Positions 17,846 to 25,998 of a stretch of DNA of 64,000 bases are shown one piece after another. The stretch's first letter is position 1. Every line of letters begins with the position of its first letter. The translations under genes and the position numbers were made by a program. Below the pieces are notes generated by a model, which was not told the origin of the DNA, made no database searches, and worked only from the letters and a program-made list of their open reading frames with translations. This DNA is from Crocinitomicaceae bacterium (GTDB lineage Bacteria > Bacteroidota > Bacteroidia > Flavobacteriales_D > Crocinitomicaceae). The stretch is from assembly GCA_016709005.1 (NCBI GenBank), contig JADJEU010000001.1, forward strand, positions 682,001 to 746,000, written 5' to 3'.

Positions 17846-18835
17846 CTAAATCATCACTAGCTCTATTCTTCTCAGCGTTCGGCTTTCGAAAACATACCGA
17901 ATAGTAGCATCTGAATAATTTACAATAATGGAAGCCGGATAAGCCATTCCATCCCAAACTTTGAAGCTTGCCTGAACTTGATCCAGACTCATTCCTACTG
18001 AAATACCATTCGGAAGTTTGATATTTGGAGATTGAATGCTCGCTTCAGTCATAGTTGGATTTTGCTGGGTGAGGTTACTAAAAATAATATGCGTTCCATC
18101 ACTGCTGTATAGCGTTGGGTAGTGCCAACTGGTTGTATCGCCTTCTCTCTGCGAATAATGTGTTTCAGTGCCTTCCTTGAATCTGAAATTGGAATTCAGA
18201 ATCCACTTTTTTACATCATCCGTTGTAAAGAGTTTTTGATTGAAAGCGTTTACCGAAGTATAGTCGAAAATAATTTCACCGTTGTTGGAATAGATTGAAT
18301 CAGCTGATTGCAGGTGCGAAATATAATCGGTTGTTTTCTTATAAACCGGTATTCCGTTTTTCACAAACAATGCCTCCATATCTGCAAATTGTTTTTCAAC
18401 CTTTGGAATGTTCTTTTCAGAATATTTCGTTCCAAATTCGGGCAATTCTTTTGTGCTCCAGAATTGAATTCGCTGACACTCAAAACAGAATGAAATGGAT
18501 GCAACTGGTTTGCCAGTACTATCAAAATAAATGATGCCGTGCCGCGGAATATAACAACCAGATAATCCTGCTACCATCATATCTACTCCTAATCTGAATA
18601 TCGAATTTAGCTGCGCATTCATTTGTTCTGAAAAATTAAATCCATTTCCAATTTTGGATTTAGCATAAACGTCATTCATATAGACACTAAATTCGGGCTT
18701 GTCGGTTTCAGCTTTTTCGTTTGCATTGAACAGATATACTTTTGCATAATCGTATTCAACATTTGGAAACATAAATCCGCCAGCGAAAGAGGTTGAACAT
18801 ACAATTGCGAAATAAAGGAAGAGCGTTTTTTTCAT
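17846..18835 (-). CDS. Secreted hypothetical protein
   Basis: Starting at ATG 18835 the product is 329 residues with a signal peptide (KKTLFLYFAIVCSTSFAGG). An in-frame TTG at 18853 would add six residues and is less likely. The mature protein has a CFECQR pair of cysteines in a context (ISFCFECQRIQFW) often seen in small Bacteroidota secreted proteins, and mixed alpha/beta character after it. No recognised family. It converges with the preceding secreted protein gene with no visible terminator in the 15-base gap. Confidence 0.68.
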   Translation of the reverse strand: MKKTLFLYFAIVCSTSFAGGFMFPNVEYDYAKVYLFNANEKAETDKPEFSVYMNDVYAKSKIGNGFNFSEQMNAQLNSIFRLGVDMMVAGLSGCYIPRHGIIYFDSTGKPVASISFCFECQRIQFWSTKELPEFGTKYSEKNIPKVEKQFADMEALFVKNGIPVYKKTTDYISHLQSADSIYSNNGEIIFDYTSVNAFNQKLFTTDDVKKWILNSNFRFKEGTETHYSQREGDTTSWHYPTLYSSDGTHIIFSNLTQQNPTMTEASIQSPNIKLPNGISVGMSLDQVQASFKVWDGMAYPASIIVNYSDATIRYVFESRTLRRIELVMI

Positions 18836-18888
18836 GGCAAAAATTTTACTCAACTAATGTAATGAAAAATGGGGATTAAGAGAGAAAT

Positions 18889-18985
18889 GGTTCGAACAAA
18901 GATTGAACGTTAAACGCACGAGATTTCTCGTCGTTTATTGCAGTTAAGCAATAAACTCTGTCGAAATGTCTCTCCGCTCGTTATT
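18889..18985. repeat. Dispersed repeat copy with an inserted hairpin
   Basis: GATTGAACGTTAAACGCACGAGATTTCTCG matches the inner part of the element at 7549-7608 and, inverted, the one at 36363-36425. Inside it lies a perfect 9-base-pair hairpin, GTTTATTGC (18933-18941) with GCAATAAAC (18948-18956), not present in the other copies. It ends shortly before the methyltransferase gene at 19007. Confidence 0.65.
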
Positions 18986-19006
18986 GTTTTTTTTTAACTT
19001 TGCGTT

Positions 19007-19579
19007 ATGCAAAAAGAATATTGGGATAAACGTTGGCAAGATCAACAAACCGGCTGGGATGTTGGAAAAGTTTCTACACCACTCAAAGATTATTTTGATC
19101 AAATCGCTGATAAAAATCTCCGAATTTTGATTCCGGGATGTGGCAATGCATATGAAGCTGAATACCTTTGGGAGCAAGGATTTCAAAACACATACATTGT
19201 CGAAATTTCTGAATTGGCGGTTGAATCTTTTTTGAAGCGCTACCCAAAATTCCCAAAAGATCATGTATTTATTTCTGACTTCTTTTTGTTGAATGAACAA
19301 TTTGATTTGATCATTGAGCAGACCTTTTTTTGTGCCATTGATCCAAAAATGCGCGAAGCGTATGCAAAAAAATCCGCCGAACTGTTGAAGCCCGGCGGAA
19401 AATTAGTTGGTCTTTTATTTAACCGTGATTTTGAAGGCGGCCCTCCCTTTGGAGGGCACAAAGAAGAATACCTTAAAACATTCTCACCTTATTTTAAGAT
19501 TACAACGATGGACACAGCCTACAATTCAATTGAACCTAGAAAGGGAACTGAGTTGTTTATCAATCTTTCAAAAATCTAA
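19007..19579 (+). CDS. Thiopurine S-methyltransferase-like SAM-dependent methyltransferase
   Basis: A 190-residue class I methyltransferase of the TPMT type, with YWDKRWQDQQTGWDVGK at the N-terminus, the SAM motif ILIPGCGNAYEAEYLWEQGF near residue 41, and EQTFFCAIDPKMR near 100, all family hallmarks. The substrate is unknown. A -7-like TAACTTTG at 18995-19002 sits only four bases before the ATG, so the message may be leaderless. The promoter lies at the edge of a dispersed repeat. Confidence 0.88.
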   Translation: MQKEYWDKRWQDQQTGWDVGKVSTPLKDYFDQIADKNLRILIPGCGNAYEAEYLWEQGFQNTYIVEISELAVESFLKRYPKFPKDHVFISDFFLLNEQFDLIIEQTFFCAIDPKMREAYAKKSAELLKPGGKLVGLLFNRDFEGGPPFGGHKEEYLKTFSPYFKITTMDTAYNSIEPRKGTELFINLSKI

Positions 19580-19582
19580 CAA

Positions 19583-20083
19583 TTACATTTGCTGATCATC
19601 TGCGCTTGGTCCGTAAACACCGGGGATTGGAATATTCAATAATCTGAGGTAGACACCTAATTGCGCGCGGTGATGCACAATCTGGCAATACGAATGACGG
19701 ATTGTATCTAATCTGGAATGCTGCATGTAAATAGTTTCACCTCCTCTTAATGTCCAAAGCTCATCCAAAATAGAATCAGTTGATGTATTCAAATCATCCA
19801 TCGCCTGTGCGTGACATCTGTCGTAATAAGCAACAAGCTCAGTTCCATTTTTGCAATCTTCAGGATTGTAGGGAGATGTATTAAAATCCAACTCATCTGT
19901 TTTTAAACCCATTGAAATCCATTTAGGCAAATCAGCAATATGCGTTGCCAGATTTTTCATCTTCATACTTTTTTCATGCGGTGCCCAATCCATTTTGTCA
20001 GCAGGAACCAATGCCAGCATTTTTCGTGTACCTACAGACTCTCTTTCTAACTCTTGTTTAAATGCTTCAATAAATGTCATCAT
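19583..20083 (-). CDS. DinB/YfiT-like metal-binding protein
   Basis: A 166-residue four-helix-bundle protein of the DinB superfamily. The three likely metal-binding histidines are in LATHIADLPKW near residue 48 and in QIVHHRAQLGVYLR near 137. Members include bacillithiol and mycothiol transferases, but most are unassigned. It is transcribed toward the methyltransferase stop and lies downstream of a WYL regulator gene in the same orientation, a frequent pairing that suggests control by it. Confidence 0.85.
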   Translation of the reverse strand: MMTFIEAFKQELERESVGTRKMLALVPADKMDWAPHEKSMKMKNLATHIADLPKWISMGLKTDELDFNTSPYNPEDCKNGTELVAYYDRCHAQAMDDLNTSTDSILDELWTLRGGETIYMQHSRLDTIRHSYCQIVHHRAQLGVYLRLLNIPIPGVYGPSADDQQM

Positions 20084-20160
20084 GATGTGATTGTTTTAAA
20101 TTGTTTATGAGACAAAGTAAAACCACAAGGGTGACAACAGTATGTCAGTAGCAAAATTGG

Positions 20161-21108
20161 CTACTTAATATTTTTTGAAATTTCCTTATAAATTACTCGA
20201 ACCCGATCCTTTAATTCAGGAGGAGAAATTATACTTGAATGATCGCCAATCATCAGATACCATCGGGCAAAACCTTCCATTGACGGAGTTAAAAATGTCA
20301 TCTCTGTTTTTGTTTTTCCCTTTTTTTCATCGACATACCCGTTGTAGAATTTTTGTTCTCCCAAATATCTGACCACGTCATTCTCAATTTCGATGACCAC
20401 TTTGTGCAATTTTTCTTCTGCAGACATTTTGTCCAGAAAGGATTTGAGCGAAGGATGTTTAGTGCGATATATTTCTGTTGTTGAACTTAATTTAAGAAAT
20501 CGATCTAATCTAAAATTACGATAGTCACTTCTCAATCTGCAATAAGCAATCAAAAGCCAACGGTTTCCAAGAAAAAAGATTCCAACAGGTTCAATTTTTC
20601 GACTAGAAAATTCACCTGAAGTCGTGGCATAATAATCTAAATCGAGTACCACTTTTGTTGAGATAGCAGAAATTATTTTTTGCAGAAAATCTGAATCTGG
20701 TGACGTTTCAGGTACATATCTGTTTTTAATAACTTCAATATGATCTTCAATAGTTTCCAGGTAATTTTTTTCAGTGCTTCTTAAAATTGCCTTGATCTTC
20801 AGAAGGGCCGATTTATAATCTTTATCGATTCCTGTATCAGTTAATTTTTCGATCAGTTTTTCAGCAGTCAATAATGCGGTTGCTTCATTGATTGAAAAAT
20901 GTACGGGAGGAAGTTTGTATCCTTCCATTATGCTGTATCCTGTTCCGGCTTCTGCAGCAATAGGCACGCCGGTTTCTTCCAGCGCTCTCATATCGCGATA
21001 AACCGTTCTGAGACTTATCTCAAACCGATCGGCAATTTCTTGTGCTGTCACAACTTTTTTGGACTGCAACTGAATTAATATGGCCGAAATACGTTCTATC
21101 CGATTCAC
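20161..21108 (-). CDS. YafY-type transcriptional regulator (HTH plus WYL domain)
   Basis: A 315-residue regulator. The N-terminal helix-turn-helix (VVTAQEIADRFEISLRTVYRDMRALEETGVPI, residues about 19-50) is followed by a WYL domain (IEPVGIFFLGNRWLLIAYCRLR near 180) and a C-terminal WCX-like segment. WYL proteins sense small ligands or nucleic acids and often control neighbours. The DinB gene 77 bases downstream on the same strand is the likely target along with self-control. Confidence 0.9.
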   Translation of the reverse strand: MNRIERISAILIQLQSKKVVTAQEIADRFEISLRTVYRDMRALEETGVPIAAEAGTGYSIMEGYKLPPVHFSINEATALLTAEKLIEKLTDTGIDKDYKSALLKIKAILRSTEKNYLETIEDHIEVIKNRYVPETSPDSDFLQKIISAISTKVVLDLDYYATTSGEFSSRKIEPVGIFFLGNRWLLIAYCRLRSDYRNFRLDRFLKLSSTTEIYRTKHPSLKSFLDKMSAEEKLHKVVIEIENDVVRYLGEQKFYNGYVDEKKGKTKTEMTFLTPSMEGFARWYLMIGDHSSIISPPELKDRVRVIYKEISKNIK

Positions 21109-21250
21109 GAAACAAAATTAGCCAAATAGATCACACTGCTTGACTTAGCCGGATTTTAATCGGTTGTGACACACCAACAACCTATGCAAGCATAAAATAA
21201 ATCCAGTTTGGCAGCCAACTCTCGGTTTGATTTTTTCGTCTTCTAAAAAA

Positions 21251-21260
21251 AGAAAGGAGG
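21251..21260 (+). promoter_or_regulatory. Unusually strong Shine-Dalgarno sequence
   Basis: AGAAAGGAGG at 21251-21260 is a perfect 10-base complement of the 3' tail of the 16S rRNA encoded in this window (the plus strand shows the same AGAAAGGAGG at 40258-40267). It ends five bases before the ATG at 21266, the ideal spacing. Other genes here lack such a site, as expected for the phylum. Confidence 0.85.
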
Positions 21261-21265
21261 ATTCT

Positions 21266-21610
21266 ATGACTTTTGGAGAAAGAGTATCGGCCGTCCACCT
21301 CATGCAAAGGTTTGTAAGAATGAGCCGGATTTTAATTCCGCTGTTTTCAAGTCTTGTCTATAAAGATAATCTCTCAAAAACAGAACTTCGAAAATTGGAG
21401 CGAATTAAATCAGTTTATGATAATTTTCACGCCAACCCTGAAGCATCAAGACATCTTATTGATTCAGATATTCTGCGGTTGATTCAGCGCGTTTATTTTA
21501 CCCTTGTATCTAAAAAAGGTGAATCACCTGAGAGTTTCTATGAATACAATGAGTTCATTAAAGAGAGTGATCGCTTAATCGCTAATTGGGATCGTCAGCA
21601 GATGAATTGA
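21266..21610 (+). CDS. Small helical hypothetical protein with strong ribosome binding site
   Basis: From ATG 21266 the product is 114 residues (an upstream alternative start at 21227 is disfavoured by the Shine-Dalgarno at 21251-21260). The protein is basic and helical with no signal peptide (MTFGERVSAVHLMQRF, LSKTELRKLERIKSVYDNF). I do not recognise the family. In this phylum the anti-Shine-Dalgarno is thought to be shielded by bS6, bS18 and bS21, so such a site points to translation control by ribosome state and not to simple high expression. Confidence 0.72.
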   Translation: MTFGERVSAVHLMQRFVRMSRILIPLFSSLVYKDNLSKTELRKLERIKSVYDNFHANPEASRHLIDSDILRLIQRVYFTLVSKKGESPESFYEYNEFIKESDRLIANWDRQQMN

Positions 21611-21616
21611 TTGATT

Positions 21617-22267
21617 TTAAAAATCAATATCTAGATTAAACAACTTTCTGAATTTATGTAATGATGGATTTTCCTCTGCCAGCTTTTCAAAAGTAGATTT
21701 GGTATCCGTATTAGCGAACTTTTGAACCGTTGAAATTTTATAGTTAAACGTGATCTTATAATTTTTCAGTGAGCTCCGTAAATGTCCCAATAGATTTACT
21801 TTCTCTTTTTCAAGATCAATTGCTTGTGCACTGTTACTGATCTCAAGTGTGATTTGATAATCAGAAGTAAGAATTGGATTCGACCCTGTCAGCGTTGCGT
21901 AGAGCTTATCTTTTTTCTCACGTTTCAGGTCGAGCGCATAACTGTTCCAGACTGCCATCAATTCTGTATGCGTAAAATTCTCGGCAAGATCCGGCAATAC
22001 GGCCTCCAAAGTTTCCGATTGCTTTTTTGGAGGATTGAGAATGCTATTAATTCCAAGATTGTTGGTGCTGATTTTCAGTCCCGGCATGGAAACTTTTTTG
22101 CGCTCAATAACTTGTGTAGGTTTTGCAGCAACTTGTGATGTAGAAGAAACCGTTTGATGTACCTGATGTGAAGCTTCAGTTTTGGCAACAGGTTCTATAG
22201 GCACTAAACTGTGCTGTCCTTCATAAGGCAGAATCACGATTTGTTTAATGCTTAAGATACCGCTTGC
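21617..22267 (-). CDS. dnaX: DNA polymerase III subunits gamma/tau, C-terminal (tau-specific) part
   Basis: This frame continues dnaX after the AAAAAA run. From ASGILSIKQIVILPYEG it runs through a low-complexity linker (VAKTEASHQVHQTVSSTS) to the C-terminal domain seen in Bacteroidota DnaX (FTHTELMAVWNSYALDLKREKK, LYATLTGSNP, KFRKLFNLDIDF). It lies in the -1 frame relative to the N-terminal part. It is not likely to be an independent gene, since the only start would be a GTG inside the linker. See the N-terminal entry and the finding on frameshifting. Confidence 0.82.
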   Translation of the reverse strand, partial: ASGILSIKQIVILPYEGQHSLVPIEPVAKTEASHQVHQTVSSTSQVAAKPTQVIERKKVSMPGLKISTNNLGINSILNPPKKQSETLEAVLPDLAENFTHTELMAVWNSYALDLKREKKDKLYATLTGSNPILTSDYQITLEISNSAQAIDLEKEKVNLLGHLRSSLKNYKITFNYKISTVQKFANTDTKSTFEKLAEENPSLHKFRKLFNLDIDF

Positions 22268-23370
22268 TTTTTTAGAGTTGATACAATTGACGTAAATTTC
22301 ATCAGTGAAATCTCTACAATCAGTCGTTTATTTTTTGCAGATTTAAATTGAATTTCTGCGTCACGTAAAAGATCTAAACCGACCAAAATAAATTCCTGAT
22401 CTGCAGCTGCTGATTGGGCTTGATATCTTGCTTTAATGTCGTTGGGCACTTCCAGCAAGGAGAGTGTTTTATCATCTTTACAAACCAAAAGATTTCTGAG
22501 ATGTTCAGCAAGACCAATTAGAAATTGTCCTCCGTCAAATCCTTTGGAAAGAATGTCATTATAGGTTAAAAGATTTGAAGGGATGTTGCCTGAAATAGCA
22601 GCATCCACAACTTTAAAATAATAATCGTAATCCAATACGTTCAAGTTTTCAAGCACTGCTTCGTAGGTCACATTGCGATTACTGAACGAGACAATCTGAT
22701 CAAAAATGGAAAGCGCGTCGCGCATCGCTCCATCTGCTTTTTGTGCAATGATGTGCAAGGCTTTTTCATCAGCCTGAATAGATTCTTTTGTAGCAATTGA
22801 CTGAAGTTGTTTTACGATATCGGCAATGCTGATTCTGTGAAAATCAAAAATCTGACAACGTGATAAAATGGTTGGCAAGATTTTATGTTTCTCAGTGGTT
22901 GCCAAAATAAAAACGGCATGAGCAGGCGGCTCTTCCAATGTTTTAAGAAAGGCATTGAATGCTGCTGTTGACAGCATGTGAACCTCGTCAATGATAAAGA
23001 TTTTATGATTTCCAACTTGCGGTGCTATGCGAACCTGATCAATCAGATTTCGGATATCATCCACGGAGTTATTGGATGCAGCATCTAATTCAAGAATGTT
23101 AAATGAATGTCCTTCGTTGAATGATTTACACGATTCACATTCGTTACAAGGCTCAATGTCTGCTGAAAGATTAAAGCAGTTGATTGTTTTTGCAAGAATC
23201 CTTGCTGTAGTAGTTTTACCTACTCCACGTGATCCAAAAAACAAAAAGGCTTGCGCCATTTGTTTATTCTTGATTGAATTTTTTAAGGTAACCGTTACCG
23301 ATCCCTGCCCTACTACTGATTCAAATGTCTGCGGTCTGTATTTCCGCGCAGAAACAACAAAATTGCTCAT
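22252..23370 (-). CDS. dnaX: DNA polymerase III subunits gamma/tau, N-terminal ATPase part
   Basis: Clamp-loader AAA+ ATPase. From ATG 23370 (SNFVVSARKYRPQTFESVVGQ) it has Walker A GSRGVGKTT at residues 46-53, the zinc cysteines C64, C75, C78 and C81, Walker B IIDEVHML, and the sensor SRC box ILSRCQIFDF. A longer upstream TTG start is unlikely. The frame ends six codons after the sequence A-AAA-AAG, giving a 372-residue gamma-like product. The -1 frame continues into the tau C-terminal domain. That heptamer is the same slippery sequence used by E. coli dnaX, but a one-base deletion in the A run is an equally simple explanation here. Confidence 0.93.
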   Translation of the reverse strand: MSNFVVSARKYRPQTFESVVGQGSVTVTLKNSIKNKQMAQAFLFFGSRGVGKTTTARILAKTINCFNLSADIEPCNECESCKSFNEGHSFNILELDAASNNSVDDIRNLIDQVRIAPQVGNHKIFIIDEVHMLSTAAFNAFLKTLEEPPAHAVFILATTEKHKILPTILSRCQIFDFHRISIADIVKQLQSIATKESIQADEKALHIIAQKADGAMRDALSIFDQIVSFSNRNVTYEAVLENLNVLDYDYYFKVVDAAISGNIPSNLLTYNDILSKGFDGGQFLIGLAEHLRNLLVCKDDKTLSLLEVPNDIKARYQAQSAAADQEFILVGLDLLRDAEIQFKSAKNKRLIVEISLMKFTSIVSTLKKQAVS

Positions 23371-23471
23371 AATTTCCCGTGAGAAACAAATATACTTCAA
23401 ACGGAAAGAGCAGGCAGAAAATTAAAGTCTGAATTTATCAACAGATTGAAAAACAGTGAAGGTCAGAACAA

Positions 23472-24050
23472 TCACTTCAAGTCTATCAAAACCTCATTCA
23501 GTTGTTTACGCGAGCGCGGCGTGATTTCTCTTGTTCTAAAGGGCTCTTCCAATTTTTCTGAATCATCCAGATAACCCAATGCAATCATGTAAACCGGAAC
23601 TAAATCTTCTTCAAACTGAAATTCTTCAGCCGCTCTGCCGGCATGATAGCCACCCAAAACATGTGTGTAAATTCCAAAAGCATTTGCCTGTAGAGTCAAC
23701 AACATATTAGCCGATCCTACATCGTGCATCATTGCGCTATTTGGTTGTCCGTTTGCGGTATATGTTTTTTTTCCAAGCGACAAAACCAGTGCCGCCGCAT
23801 TTTTGCACCAAGGCTGATTTCCCCCCATGAGCAAATCATAAAATTTTTCAAACAGAGGTGTTCCTTTATACGCAACAGCATATCTCCAGGGCTGTTCATT
23901 GTTTGCGCTGAACGACCACGATGCTGCTTCAATAATTGTATTCATGGTGTCTTCAGAGATTGGTTTCTCTGAAAAACTACGGGCACTCCACCGATCCTTG
24001 ATGATGTCAAGGACCGGGTTTTGTGTCTGTGCTTTTTTTATTTTATTCAT
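23472..24050 (-). CDS. Nitroreductase family protein (FMN-dependent)
   Basis: A 192-residue nitroreductase. RWSARSFSEKPI near residue 20 and EAASWSFSANNEQPWRYAVA near 47 bind FMN. GSANMLLTLQANAFGIYTHVLGGY near 117 is the family's helix and flavin contact, and the C-terminal RTREITPRSRK segment is standard. Such enzymes reduce quinones or nitro compounds with NAD(P)H. It is followed on the same strand by YceI and pirin family genes upstream, and may share a stress-related role with them. Confidence 0.9.
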   Translation of the reverse strand: MNKIKKAQTQNPVLDIIKDRWSARSFSEKPISEDTMNTIIEAASWSFSANNEQPWRYAVAYKGTPLFEKFYDLLMGGNQPWCKNAAALVLSLGKKTYTANGQPNSAMMHDVGSANMLLTLQANAFGIYTHVLGGYHAGRAAEEFQFEEDLVPVYMIALGYLDDSEKLEEPFRTREITPRSRKQLNEVLIDLK

Positions 24051-24092
24051 GTTCGTGTTTGTTTGGTCGAATCGAAATCCGACCCTACTCTA

Positions 24093-24623
24093 CTACGCTT
24101 GTTTAACTAATTGTATTTCACAGGCAATTTTAACTTCTTCACTTACTAAAAGTCCGCCCGTTTCCAAGGCTGCATTCCAGGTCAATCCCCATTCTTTTCG
24201 GTTCAATTTTCCTGTGATACTGAACCCAGCTTTTAAATTACCCCAGGGATCTTTTGCGACACCACCATTTTCAACATCTAAAGTAATAGATTTTGTTGTG
24301 TTGCGAATTGTCAAATCTCCAGTTAATTTATCCGTGCCGTTTCCTTTTTCGTATTTAGTACCAACAAATTTAATGGTTGGATTGTTCGCCACATCAAAAA
24401 AATCTGCGCTTTTTAAGTGGTTATCACGATCAACGGTTCCGGTTGAAATTGAATCTGCATCTGCGCTAAACTCAATTGTAGATTTTGAAAAATCGTCGCC
24501 GTCAGTTGTTGCAGTAACATTGAATTTACCGAATGATCCGCTCACGTTGGTGAACATCATGTGTTTTACTTTGAAGGTTACTTCGCTGTGGGTTGGGTCC
24601 AGTGACCATTTTGTGTTGCTCAT
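24093..24623 (-). CDS. YceI family protein
   Basis: A 176-residue lipocalin-like YceI protein: WSLDPTHSEVTFKVKHMMFTNVSGSF at the start, DSISTGTVDRDNHLKSADFFDVANNPTIKF in the middle and KLNRKEWGLTWNAALETGGLLVSEEV near the end. The fold binds polyisoprenoid or other amphiphilic ligands. It has no signal peptide, so this one is cytosolic, as with many Bacteroidota members. It lies between nitroreductase and pirin genes on the same strand. Confidence 0.93.
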   Translation of the reverse strand: MSNTKWSLDPTHSEVTFKVKHMMFTNVSGSFGKFNVTATTDGDDFSKSTIEFSADADSISTGTVDRDNHLKSADFFDVANNPTIKFVGTKYEKGNGTDKLTGDLTIRNTTKSITLDVENGGVAKDPWGNLKAGFSITGKLNRKEWGLTWNAALETGGLLVSEEVKIACEIQLVKQA

Positions 24624-24654
24624 ATATAACTATTTATTAATTTACTTTTTAATT

Positions 24655-25530
24655 TCAGATTGCCATCGGAACTTCCATCAGGAGAATCTCCGCTCCCTGT
24701 GAGGTGGCTTTAAGACTCAATTCTGTTGTGTTCCAGATTCCAAGTCCATCTCTTTTTTTTAGTTCAATTCCATTGATTGTGAACGATCCATTCAGCACAA
24801 ATGCATAGACCCCGTTTCCTTCTTTTTTCAAAGAATAACCTGCCGTTTTTTCGTTGTCAAATTTTCCTAAATGGAACCAGGCATCCTGATGAATCCAAAC
24901 ACCCTCATCATCTGCGTTCGGTGAAAGAATTTGCTGTAATTTATTTTGTCTGTCTTCTTCTTTTAGTGAGATTTGATCGTAGCGTGGCTGAACATTTTTT
25001 GTCTTTGGAAAAACCCAGATTTGCAAAAATTTTACTGTTTTGTCCGCATTTTTATTGTATTCACTATGCGTGATTCCGCTGCCGGCACTCATCACCTGAA
25101 TGTCTCCGTTCTTGATAACAGCAACCGTATTCATGCTGTCTTTATGTTCCAAATCACCTTCAAGCGGAATTGAAATAATTTCCATGTTATTATGCGGATG
25201 CGTTCCAAAACCCATTCCGGCTTCAACGCTATCATCATTCAAGACTCTCAGCGCACCAAAGTGCATGCGCTCTGGATTGTAGTAATTTGCAAAACTGAAT
25301 GTATGATAAGAGTTTAACCAGCCGTGATTGGCATGTCCGCGTGTTTCGGCTTTGTGCAAAATAGTATTTGCCATAATTTCGGAATTTGTGTTGGGGATAT
25401 GATTAAAGCCTATTTGTTCAAGTGGTCTTAATTCGTCTACCGGATCAGTAATAATTTTTCCAAATGCAGATGCAGTTACGAATACGCCTGTTCCTAAAAG
25501 ACCTTTTTTTAAAAATTCACTTCGTTTCAT
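24655..25530 (-). CDS. Pirin family protein with an exported-type N-terminus
   Basis: A 291-residue two-cupin pirin protein. GWLNSYHTFSFANYYNPERMHFGALRVLNDD and GMGFGTHPHNNMEIISIPLEGDLEHKD carry the metal-binding histidines and glutamate, and MSAGSGITHSEYN follows. The C-terminal second cupin has YAFVLNGSFTING. Pirins include quercetin dioxygenases. The first 24 residues (KRSEFLKKGLLGTGVFVTASAFG) look like a Tat- or Sec-type leader, which is not usual for pirins and suggests export or an attached leader. The usual pirin start (near ANTILHKAETRGHA, residue 54) lies well downstream, and an internal ATG there could be the start of a cytosolic form. Confidence 0.88.
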   Translation of the reverse strand: MKRSEFLKKGLLGTGVFVTASAFGKIITDPVDELRPLEQIGFNHIPNTNSEIMANTILHKAETRGHANHGWLNSYHTFSFANYYNPERMHFGALRVLNDDSVEAGMGFGTHPHNNMEIISIPLEGDLEHKDSMNTVAVIKNGDIQVMSAGSGITHSEYNKNADKTVKFLQIWVFPKTKNVQPRYDQISLKEEDRQNKLQQILSPNADDEGVWIHQDAWFHLGKFDNEKTAGYSLKKEGNGVYAFVLNGSFTINGIELKKRDGLGIWNTTELSLKATSQGAEILLMEVPMAI

Positions 25531-25638
25531 ATCATCAACGATTAACGATACAAAGTTCAGACGAAATCAAAACCTGGGCATTGAACTAGATTAAGAAATG
25601 AAAAAGCGTATCTTAGTTTAAATCAGAAACTCAACTGT

Positions 25639-25986
25639 ATGGATCTTTTCAGGATAATCGTATTCACATTTATTGTTCATGGAACGGCTTTCGCGCAGAC
25701 AGGATTTATTAAGGGTATTATTGATGATACGCTCGACTTCTCAGATATAAAGGGAACGGCTTATTTGACGACTAATGAACCAATATTCTTTGAAGTTGAT
25801 AGCACGGGAAAATTCTTTTTAGATTCATTACAACCCGGGCAATGGAATGTAGTTTTGGAAAAACCGGGATATGAACCGTTGATGATGACCGGTGTTATTG
25901 TCAGAGCCTACAAGCATACAATTCTGGACTACTTACACCTTTTTCCAATTGGTTTAAAAAAGAAAAAAAGTAAGCGAAAAAGATAA
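25639..25986 (+). CDS. Small secreted protein with carboxypeptidase-regulatory-like fold
   Basis: A 115-residue protein with signal peptide (MDLFRIIVFTFIVHGTAFAQ). The core reads IKGIIDDTLDFSDIKGTAYLTTN, VDSTGKFFLDSLQPGQWNVVLEKPGYEP, a pattern like the carboxypeptidase D regulatory or CNA-B type beta-sandwich. It ends in a very basic tail (KKKKSKRKR). Single-domain secreted members are common in Bacteroidota and are of unknown function. Confidence 0.7.
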   Translation: MDLFRIIVFTFIVHGTAFAQTGFIKGIIDDTLDFSDIKGTAYLTTNEPIFFEVDSTGKFFLDSLQPGQWNVVLEKPGYEPLMMTGVIVRAYKHTILDYLHLFPIGLKKKKSKRKR

Positions 25987-25998
25987 TTTGAATTCGAA

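Noticed and set aside
22812..23015. Frames overlapping dnaX in other phases
   Set aside because: They are shadows of the dnaX coding sequence with no family likeness.
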